Part shown: piece by piece, positions 55,901 to 61,265 of the stretch
Position numbering within the stretch: position 1 is the first letter of the stretch
Layout: each line of letters starts with the position of its first letter
Assembly (NCBI RefSeq): GCF_964355755.1
Contig: NC_092673.1
Location: forward strand, 23,937,001 to 24,001,000
Direction of reading: 5' to 3'
From: Antedon mediterranea
Taxonomy: Eukaryota; Echinodermata; Crinoidea; Comatulida; Antedonidae
DNA length: 64,000 bases
Made by a program: the position numbers and the translations under genes
The notes under the pieces: generated by a model
What the model saw: only the letters and a program-made list of their open reading frames with translations
The model's database searches: none
What the model was told of the DNA's origin: nothing

Positions 55901-57943
55901 ACTACAGTAAAACATTACCAAAATAAGCGCATAACCACACTACACAAACATGTGTACACTACTGTACAATATGCTCGGGTCAATTTAAGTCCGGTTTCCC
56001 GTGCTATGATCACAAACGCTTTGCCGGAAGAGTTCAATCTATAGCATCTACCACATGAATCATCGACACTTTCAGCTTGCCAACAACAGACCAACAAACC
56101 ATCTGACTCGCACTCAAAAATGTGATTAGACAAAATTATTTCACACTCATAATTCTACCAAGGGTCCTTATGCTAATTAGTTCAATCATAATCGACACGC
56201 ATGAGTGAATGTACACTAATCATTTGTCATCAGCTTTTGACATATGTCAATAGACTACCAATGTAAAACAATTATTAATACTGTACTTTTTTTATTTATA
56301 ATCAGGTGTACATTTGCTACTCAATTATGTTTATTACCTTTCTGTGAACTTGCATTGCATATTGCACAATTAAACCTATATTATTATTAATTAATTAGTG
56401 TGTTACTGATGGTAACACATGAATTAATTTTTAAAACTGTACCCGAAATATATCCCAATTTATTGTACAGTAGCCTATTACTAGAGCCCCAGCGTATTAT
56501 ATTACTGTAGACTTGAAATGAAGTTTTATTATTTGATAAAAAGATAAATTCAATTTGTGTAACTGGTACAGTATTGTTGTAAGCAAAACAAAAATTGTTT
56601 CCAAATTTATTATTATTGTCGTTATATTCAACTAGAAAATCAATCAATTGGCACACTGAAATGTAGAAGAGTACACAAACCAAAAGTGGTGTTGGTAGTC
56701 TATGAGTGCCGGATAAACCTGGATAAACTAATAATAGCCTCTATCCTAAAGAGAGGAAAAAAATTTGGCAATCAAGAAAACACAAGAGCAATCCTGTTGG
56801 AATGGTTTCATCTATGAACCACACCCTCTATCCTCTCATACCATTATTTCTATCTGGAAAATGTATATTTTTAAATGCTCAACATTTTTTTCCTTTATTT
56901 AATTTTAATTCTGAAACTTTCTGAAAAACACTCTTGGGAGACTATCTTACATAATATTGTTCTATTAATATCAATGGCAATAATAAATCAATTATTACAG
57001 TATTTCATGTTGAAAACTAGACACAGTGTACTGCACTATTTATATTACCCACCTCCTTATATAAGGTGTTGGATTTCATAAGAAGTGACCTTGTAATTCT
57101 TGCAACCTAATATTTCGGTCACCTACTTACCACTGCTAAATGCCGAATTTAAGTTGTGGAATTTAACCAGGCCTATTTCTACTGCATACCATTTATTTGG
57201 AAATAGATAGATAGCATTCATAACACTCATAAATAATATACCTAAAGGCAAGACTGATGTAGATGAGGAAGTAAAGATGTGCTTCTCACTCTTATATTTA
57301 ACCATTTTTTTTTTTAATTTTTCCGGAAAAGTAAAAAACTAGCTGCTGATAGTATATACCCTTTTATCGATGGTGCCTCAAGTAACTGTACAAATTACTA
57401 CTGTAAACAATATCTGTCGTCACTTACACCAAATGTGGCTGGCAAAGATTTTGAAGCTAAAGTACATTGTACAGTTTAGTTCTATTCTAGTAAAAATAAC
57501 AGAAAGCTGCAAATTGTATAATCAATGCCAAATCTCAAACTCAACAAAAAACCTTAAAACCAACATTTGTAAAACATTTTTTTTAAATTTTCAAAATCAT
57601 ACAAATAAATTAAAAAATTACTATAAAAAAAAAATTACAATTCGATGCTGTTTTGTGTTCTGCATTCCATAGAAAAAACTGTGTCAACTCAGATGCGTTG
57701 ATTTTACAATTTGCTTCCCAATGTCTTCATTAATTTTTTGACTGAACACTATTCACTTCACCTTTCGTCAGATAAGAAAATCTAACAGTGTGAGTCTATA
57801 CATAAAAAAAAAACCCATTTAAGACTAAGAGTACATACCCCTTTGATAGTCATGTTCTTAAACAAGGCTAGATCTGTTAAATCATCAGACACCAGGTCCT
57901 CTTCTGAGCTATTCTGTTTCAGGGGTTTATGAGGATGAGTCAT
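34905..57943 (-). CDS. RALGPS: RALGPS1/2 orthologue: Ral GEF with RasGEF and PH domains
   Basis: Eighteen coding exons, 5' to 3': 57943-57839, 55450-55346, 53290-53240, 52237-52154, 51101-51012, 49703-49611, 48922-48799, 48370-48288, 46927-46788, 46413-46346, 45936-45849, 44537-44395, 43852-43724, 43034-42988, 42291-42199, 41849-41747, 41334-41243, 34934-34905. The total is 1668 bp, 555 aa, all phases matching; human paralogues are about 557 and 583 aa. The RasGEF (CDC25) domain is about residues 50-290 ([49 protein letters not shown]). A linker carries a possible SH3-binding KPPGTP. PH is about 434-548 and the end VPTNLMSFE matches vertebrate RALGPS. There is no REM domain, as is normal here. 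Known role: GDP-GTP exchange on RalA, with membrane targeting by PH. One gene appears to represent both vertebrate paralogues. Confidence 0.93.
35510..35676. mobile_element. Family-1 MITE
   Basis: ATCTCTGTCTATACTATGAA and GATAGTGTATACAGAGCTC ends, with the full GTGTGATGTGCCCAAATATG core. Confidence 0.85.
36310..36903. mobile_element. Possible MITE with GATTCACACAT termini
   Basis: CCCGATTCACACATAAAA near 36310 is inverted as ATATGTGTGAATCAGG near 36888-36903. Internally, TTTTTCATTGATG(A/C)AACAC occurs twice. No clear target duplication and no coding capacity. Confidence 0.45.
36980..37269. repeat. Perfect 140-bp direct duplication (150-bp spacing)
   Basis: 36980-37119 and 37130-37269 are identical by eye, starting GTCACTTGGTATGACTTACA and including a (TG)n run. 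The identity points to a recent duplication, or an assembly artefact. Confidence 0.9.
37740..37856. repeat. Short direct repeat pair at transposon edge
   Basis: TTTAGTGCCATTTGCCCACC followed by AGGTTT occurs at about 37758 and 37830, with related GTGCTA and ATATGG words around each. It abuts the left inverted repeat of the 3.3-kb element. Confidence 0.7.
37881..41151. mobile_element. 3.3-kb transposon with ~470-bp terminal inverted repeats
   Basis: The left arm 37881-38352 and right arm about 40670-41151 are inverted copies, starting TAGTCAGGCAGCATTTGT and sharing long near-identical runs (for example AACGCGTTTTTCATTCGCTG). CTA flanks both outer ends and may be a 3-bp target duplication. The interior is filled by one decayed minus-strand gene (38564-40108). 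I cannot place it in a named superfamily. The arms being more alike than an old element would predict suggests fairly recent insertion or gene conversion. Confidence 0.85.
38564..40108 (-). pseudogene. Decayed transposon gene with DTDV and Cys-rich CXC-like motifs
   Basis: One continuous minus frame, 515 codons long, is interrupted only by a TGA at 39172-39170. In order it shows [34 protein letters not shown], then after the stop [20 protein letters not shown], and near the end [19 protein letters not shown], a Cys pattern like CXC/TSO1 modules. I recall multicopy predicted proteins with this set in cnidarians, fish and echinoderms, but assign no name. Homologous-looking residues continue in another frame above 40108, and a 2-nt shift near 38630 breaks the Cys-rich tail. 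At least three lesions make it non-functional. Confidence 0.7.
41243..41334 (-). CDS. RALGPS: RALGPS coding exon 17 (PH end)
   Basis: 92 bp, phase 1 in and 0 out: [20 protein letters not shown] through KKSRQQ. Contains the C-terminal PH helix with its Trp. Confidence 0.92.
41469..41600. repeat. Dispersed repeat, second copy
   Basis: Shares TATCGTTTTGATTTAG, TTATTTTGTATCTCCATTGA and TCAGCCACTG with 7178-7320. In RALGPS intron 16. Confidence 0.65.
41747..41849 (-). CDS. RALGPS: RALGPS coding exon 16 (PH)
   Basis: 103 bp, leaves phase 1: [19 protein letters not shown] through VFLLADSIT. Confidence 0.92.
42199..42291 (-). CDS. RALGPS: RALGPS coding exon 15 (PH)
   Basis: 93 bp, phase 0: [20 protein letters not shown] then [11 protein letters not shown]. 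Confidence 0.9.
42341..42655 (+). mobile_element. tRNA-derived SINE, nearly full length
   Basis: The head GAGTGGCCGAGCGGTTAAG (A box) and GGGGTTCGAGGCT (B box) lie about 45 nt apart and resemble a Ser/Leu-type tRNA. The body follows: CTTCTCGGATAAGGACTATA, CCAGTGTACACATCTAGC, GTGCACTTTAAAGAACCTA, GAGACAAGTAGGGGGTTA, CGGTGTACTAG. The end is AT-rich. It lies in RALGPS intron 14, antisense. Other copies are at 44745-45015, 49150-49332, 49934-50025 and 59475-59645. Confidence 0.85.
42796..42951. mobile_element. Family-1 MITE
   Basis: CTGTCTACACTATCAAACTT and TTTGATAGTGTAGACAGAGC ends, with repeated CATATTTGGG in the core. Ends about 36 nt from the donor of RALGPS exon 14. Confidence 0.87.
42988..43034 (-). 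CDS. RALGPS: RALGPS coding exon 14 (PH start)
   Basis: 47 bp, phase 1 in and 0 out: [16 protein letters not shown]. It aligns with the first strand of the PH domain. A family-1 MITE ends about 36 nt past the donor. Confidence 0.9.
43316..43440 (-). mobile_element. Retroelement tail with (TAA)n
   Basis: Starts with (TAA)n at 43318-43335, then TATATAGCGCCTAATGG and GATGCTTTACATAGGACC. The same TAGCGCCTAATG motif opens a longer relative at about 59735. It looks like a minus-strand SINE/LINE 3' end with ATT repeats. Confidence 0.5.
43511..43646. mobile_element. Family-1 MITE
   Basis: ATCTCTGTCTACACTATCAA and GTTTGATAGTGTAGACATAGC ends with a GTGATGTGCCCAAGTATGG core. About 80 nt from the donor of RALGPS exon 13. 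Confidence 0.87.
43724..43852 (-). CDS. RALGPS: RALGPS coding exon 13 (acidic linker)
   Basis: 129 bp, phase 1 both sides: [20 protein letters not shown] through VPNSSFTVQ. Acidic and Ser-rich. Confidence 0.9.
44395..44537 (-). CDS. RALGPS: RALGPS coding exon 12
   Basis: 143 bp, phase 2 in and 1 out: [20 protein letters not shown] through [15 protein letters not shown] is a family hallmark of the linker. Confidence 0.9.
44745..45015 (-). mobile_element. tRNA-derived SINE, 5'-truncated copy
   Basis: The reverse complement of the 42341-42655 body is recognisable (GGTTTATAGTCCTTATCCGG, GTACACTGGACCTACGG). The head is cut before the A box. It directly abuts a family-1 MITE right end. Confidence 0.8.
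45016..45047. mobile_element. Family-1 MITE terminus fragment
   Basis: AAAGTTTGATAGTGTAGACA then AAGCTT only; the rest is missing next to a SINE. Confidence 0.75.
45174..45185 (-). CDS. RALGPS: Candidate 12-nt RALGPS microexon
   Basis: A good acceptor (TTTTCTTTCTACAAG) and donor (GTGAGA) flank exactly 12 nt, TAATGATGTAAG. The length preserves the frame between exons 11 (phase 2) and 12, changing AY-IPP to AYNDVSIPP. It is bypassed equally well, so it would be a cassette exon. Chance signals cannot be excluded. Confidence 0.4.
45278..45439. mobile_element. Family-1 MITE
   Basis: AAAGCTCTGTCTACACTATC and GATAGTGTAGACAGAGCTTA ends, with duplicated TTTGG..ACATCAC motifs. About 90 nt upstream (gene sense) of the candidate RALGPS microexon. 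Confidence 0.88.
45849..45936 (-). CDS. RALGPS: RALGPS coding exon 11 (SH3-binding-like linker)
   Basis: 88 bp, phase 1 in and 2 out: [17 protein letters not shown] then [12 protein letters not shown]. The GHRKxxSLG segment matches vertebrate RALGPS. Confidence 0.9.
46018..46198. mobile_element. Family-1 MITE with a terminal duplication
   Basis: Normal left end. The right terminus appears expanded: GATAGATAGTGTCAAAGATA and a second GATAGTGTAGACAGAGC, with CAAAGATAGT/ACTATCTTTG forming a palindrome. Confidence 0.85.
46346..46413 (-). CDS. RALGPS: RALGPS coding exon 10
   Basis: 68 bp, phase 2 in and 1 out: [20 protein letters not shown] then DIT. Confidence 0.9.
46788..46927 (-). CDS. RALGPS: RALGPS coding exon 9
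   Basis: 140 bp, leaves phase 2: [17 protein letters not shown] through [14 protein letters not shown], the end of the GEF domain. Confidence 0.92.
47330..47525 (-). repeat. Dispersed repeat copy followed by (TA)n
   Basis: TCAATGGAGATACCAATAAA and AAGCTAAATCAAAATGAG are the reverse of the 7178 and 41469 copies. It is followed by two (TA)n blocks with AAGTATAAAG between them (47438-47518). Confidence 0.65.
48288..48370 (-). CDS. RALGPS: RALGPS coding exon 8
   Basis: 83 bp, phase 1 in and 0 out: [16 protein letters not shown] then [12 protein letters not shown]. Confidence 0.92.
48799..48922 (-). CDS. RALGPS: RALGPS coding exon 7
   Basis: 124 bp, leaves phase 1: [17 protein letters not shown] through RLPCVPYL. 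Confidence 0.92.
49150..49332 (-). mobile_element. tRNA-headed SINE, diverged
   Basis: Minus-strand GAGTCAAATGGCCGAGCGG and GTTAAGGCAGG form the A-box region, followed by a body with GAGACGAATAGAGGGCTAAC. The B box is not clear. Confidence 0.6.
49611..49703 (-). CDS. RALGPS: RALGPS coding exon 6
   Basis: 93 bp, phase 0: [16 protein letters not shown] then [15 protein letters not shown], the conserved core of the catalytic domain. Confidence 0.92.
49880..50025 (-). mobile_element. Family-1 MITE half joined to a SINE fragment
   Basis: TTTGTCACATAAAGTTTGAT..AGACAGAGCTTA (49898-49931) is a MITE right half. From 49934 a diverged minus-strand SINE body follows (AAGACTTGTTCTACCACCA). Confidence 0.65.
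50207..50947. mobile_element. CpG-rich element bounded by AGTCGCGT / ACGCGACT and GACA/GACC repeats
   Basis: Both edges carry GCATAGTGATAC(C/T)GGACCGACAG followed by (GACA)n/(GACC)n. Outer ends AGTCGCGT and ACGCGACT are inverted. The core 50375-50780 is rich in CG dinucleotides (GCGCAGTGCGCGCGC, GCGCGCGTACGCATGCG) in otherwise AT-rich DNA. No coding frame. In RALGPS intron 5. Confidence 0.6.
51012..51101 (-). CDS. RALGPS: RALGPS coding exon 5
   Basis: 90 bp, phase 0: [16 protein letters not shown] then [14 protein letters not shown]. Donor GTTTGT is non-consensus at +3. Confidence 0.92.
51305..52110. repeat. 87-bp minisatellite, about 9 copies
   Basis: The unit starts ATGTCCCCTGAATCCCCTGA and includes GGTTGGCTGCGGTGTTTAAG and CATTTCACAAAGTATCCCC. 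Internal copies are nearly identical; the first (51330) and last (52070) diverge. In RALGPS intron 4; the transcript would carry four GGGG runs per unit. Confidence 0.93.
52154..52237 (-). CDS. RALGPS: RALGPS coding exon 4
   Basis: 84 bp, phase 0: [15 protein letters not shown] then [13 protein letters not shown]. Confidence 0.92.
53240..53290 (-). CDS. RALGPS: RALGPS coding exon 3
   Basis: 51 bp, phase 0: [17 protein letters not shown]. Matches the family segment after the first GEF helix. Confidence 0.92.
55346..55450 (-). CDS. RALGPS: RALGPS coding exon 2
   Basis: 105 bp, phase 0. Starts [17 protein letters not shown]; the RasGEF domain begins at [17 protein letters not shown]. Confidence 0.92.
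57839..57943 (-). CDS. RALGPS: RALGPS coding exon 1 (from the internal ATG)
   Basis: 105 bp, 35 codons: [17 protein letters not shown] through NMTIKG, phase 0 end. The acceptor AG at 57950-57949 lies 5 nt before the ATG, so an upstream exon exists. Confidence 0.85.
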
Positions 57944-58782
57944 GGCACCTAGAAAACAAAAAAAATTAATTTAAAATAAAGAAATTTAAAAAATTCAATC
58001 TTGAAGCTAAACGTCATCAGCGGTAAATCTACTGAAATAAAACAAGTGGGTATTAAAGTACCATACCTGTAACAAGTACTGTATGCTTTTACACTCATAG
58101 TGTATGACTGAAGTTGGTTCGGAATGGTTCAATTCAACAGTAACTTGGCAATTTTGCGAATTGGTTTGTATACAATTTAAAAAACAAACTACATTGTGTC
58201 ACTCATATAAAGGAATTTGGGGGACAATGTCACCAGAGTACAGTACAACAATGGTCTAAATAATAACATTGAATTGTCATTGTTTTCATAATAAACAAAT
58301 GTTGAATGACTTTACATTACAATACAATAGGTGCATAATTTTGCTAGAACACCACTATATTTAGGATTACTAATTCTTCAGGAATTTTATATTTTTTCAA
58401 TGTTTCTTTACAGTTGTTAAAACCGGACACACAATGGCAGGATACAGAACTGTTACGATCATATGCGCATGTTGAGGCTTTCCAATTCTGCTAAATTTGA
58501 AAGAAAAGTTTTTCCACCAATTTAAAATTTACTTTGTGTAACAAGAACATTGAACTCTGACATTATAGAGTACTTATAGAATATCATATACCCACAATCC
58601 TCCAACAATCAAATGAGAAGAATCTATTCAGGTGTGTTATCGTATAATTGATTATTGATTGATTATTGAAATGAAGAGTTCCAGGCATACTTCAAATGTT
58701 TGAACAACTTACAGATTACAGTTTAGTTTTAATTTTCTGTGCTGATGAAAATTGAAGACTATTATATAGTTTTATGCTTAAA

Positions 58783-59412
58783 GACCCCTTCCCTGCAATT
58801 TTGGACGTTTTTTGGAAAATAATACATATATATCACTTTAAAAACATTAAACCATGTCACTCCTTGTCTTAAATGTACGTTTTATAGTAAATTATGATAA
58901 AAAGTGAGAAACAATGCACTACCTAAGTAGCTCGCGGCGATCGACCTCTCGTGGACGGTCTTAGGCCTAGCCTAGCTATGCTTAGTTTTGTAGGCCTAGC
59001 TGGTAAACATCGATAACGTACGAACATCGTACGCTAGCTATATACCTAGCCTGACGTTGTATAGTTGCTGCATTAATTGTCTTTCTATTTTTGCCAGACT
59101 CCGTTGATACAATTTGGGGAAAACCCGGTATTTTCGCTGAAAAGTTAGGAGTCTTCCATTTGTTTTGGCTTCACGATCGATCGGAAAGTGGGCGAATTAC
59201 AGGTGAAAAACAAAAATATCAATCCGCGCGCAATGCATTTTGGGATTTATAGCGGGCCGCTATAATTATTAGAATCGATTTATTTTTCACATTTTTAACC
59301 GTTTAAAGACAAAAAAAGTTATGGCAATAGGACCATATAGTATTATTTTTACATTAAATATAGTTTGTGATCTTAAATTAGATCTAAAAAACGTAGGGAA
59401 TGGGGCTTTAAT
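58783..59412. mobile_element. Possible TTAAAG-type element with CpG-rich centre
   Basis: TTAAAGACCCCTTCCCTGCA near 58780 is inverted as GTAGGGAATGGGGCTTTAAT near 59393-59412. The ends recall the MITE at 12165-12508. The centre (58925-59265) is CpG-richer than its surroundings, so a RALGPS promoter may coincide with or derive from it. Confidence 0.5.
58925..59265. promoter_or_regulatory. CpG-rich segment, candidate RALGPS promoter or 5' exon
   Basis: Lies 1 kb upstream of RALGPS coding exon 1. It has CTCGCGGCGATCGACC, several TAGGCCTAGC words and ATGCATTTTGGGATTTATAG at 59233-59252, resembling the ZNF143/Staf site (GCATTnTGGGAnTTGTAG). It could equally be the interior of a transposon. Confidence 0.35.
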
Positions 59413-59474
59413 TATTCGAGTCCATAAATAAGAGCGGCATTTTGGTGAAGTATAGTATATTTATTATCATTGAT

Positions 59475-59645
59475 CTGGTGGTAGAAGAAGTCTTCTCAGA
59501 TAAGGACTAAAACTGTAGGTCCAGTGTACACATCTGGCTAATGTGCACTTTAAAGAACCTAGTATATCTGTTGAGACAAGTAGGGGGTTCAGTGTACTAG
59601 TTCACACAGCAACTCTTCTTGATTGTCAGATGGGGACCCTCTACA
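59475..59645 (+). mobile_element. tRNA-derived SINE, 5'-truncated copy
   Basis: Matches the SINE body: CTTCTCAGATAAGGACTA, TAGGTCCAGTGTACACATCT, GTGCACTTTAAAGAACCTAG, GAGACAAGTAGGGGGTTC. Confidence 0.8.
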
Positions 59646-59729
59646 GTATAAATAAGTTAAATAAAAATAAATAAAATTGTATTTTGATAACAGTAAAAAA
59701 ATTATTATTTTAGCATGATTATAATATCC

Positions 59730-60025
59730 TGGATTTAGATAGCGCCTAATGTTGTGAAACCTCTAACCGTTGAACATTATTACCCCAGTCATTTTGGATC
59801 AAACATGTATGGAAACACACCCCCATAATGCAGCTAGTAATCAGCGCAAGGTTGTTTCTTGATCTAACCAGGTTCCCATTTATACACCTGGGTGGAGAGA
59901 GGCAAACGTAAGTAAAGTATCTTGCCTAAGGATACAAGCAATGCGGCGAGAGTTGGATTTGAACCTCCATCTCACGATCAGTAGTCAAACATCCAACACA
60001 CTGCTCCACATGCCCTCACTTAAAT
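59730..60025 (+). mobile_element. Retroelement-derived repeat with tRNA-like end
   Basis: Starts TAGATAGCGCCTAATG and has ACACCTGGGTGGAGAGAGGC, then CTTGCCTAAGGATACAAGCA and GTTGGATTTGAACCTCC. I recall this text as a common dispersed repeat in marine invertebrates; no family name asserted. Confidence 0.5.
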
Positions 60026-61124
60026 TATTCCTGAAACCAGTTTTTATTCCCATACTGTATTATTGATAATACAAAAACATGCTTCATATTCATACACCAT
60101 ATCAATATTTATTGTGACACTACAGAACAACTCAAGTCTCAATCATTTTTCATTAGCTGGCCATATGTTAACAATTGAAATCTTTTGTCACAGGAATTTA
60201 AAACAAAACACATTGAAAATATAAAATGTCATTGCCATTAATCAGAGAATAAAACAGATGAGATTTTAAGCATAAAATCGTGCATGTCCAATGACTTATG
60301 ATTGGCTAGACTTTTTGTAGACAAACATAATAGGATTAACATGGAAAATATTAGATGCATTGTAAACTTTATAACATTTGTAGTAATTTTTTGGTAAAAC
60401 AAATGTACATTTAAGTAAGGCATTCTAACGGTACATTTGAAATTAATATTATTGGGTGCCAATCCTAAATTTAATCCATCCATCAACAATAACTCATGGA
60501 GAAATTACAGTGGGTCATGTTTACTGTTCAGAAAGATCTCAATAAATTAAAGATCATCAACAAAAAATTAATAAACTTATTATAAAATTTGAGGAAAATG
60601 AAGAACTTTGATTTTGAACTTCATATGGACAGTACTCTCTTCTAGCGCGATATTTTACAAATATTTTGATTTTTTGTTGAGACATAATTTGCTAGATTTG
60701 AACTTGAGGCCCTTATGATCCAAAATTGCAAAGATTGGTTTAATTTAATTTCATTATTTATTCGGTCTATTTCAATACAATATATATTTAAAAAACTGAA
60801 ATTGGGGAGACTAGGTCAATCTAAGTGAACTTAATCACTGTAGCGGAGCCGGTTGAACCTGCTCTCATTATATTCACTTCATTTGCAAAAATACTAGTAC
60901 AGTAGGTTCGCCATTGAGCACACAAACAACCATATTTTTAAAGTTATAAGTAAATTAAGAGAACATTTTTCATTAACAAAAATATACTAAAAAAAAAATG
61001 TATATTGTATAATGTACTATACAGTACACTGTACAATTGAAGTATCTGAAAGAAAAAAAAAACCAATTCAATTTCTCATGGACGAAATAAAACAATCCTT
61101 CCTTGCTTAAGAATCCATACTTAC

Positions 61125-61265
61125 CATTTGATTTTGAAGGACGCAGAAGTGACAATATCTTTCGAACAGCATAACGAGCCGGGTAAAACAACGGCGACGA
61201 AAGCATTATGTCCAAGCTCAGAATGTTCAATGAATTATAATTATATCTTCTTCGATGGCATGAAC
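61125..61265 (-). CDS. RALGPS: Candidate upstream coding exon of RALGPS
   Basis: Acceptor TTCTATAG before 61265 and donor GTAAGT after 61125. The frame is open across the exon and leaves phase 1. Splicing to the acceptor at 57948 runs in frame into the exon 1 ATG. The only in-frame Met is at 61206, giving 29 extra residues starting MLSSPLFYPARYAV, so about 584 aa. The leader is basic and hydrophobic. If a further upstream exon exists the protein could be longer. Confidence 0.5.
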
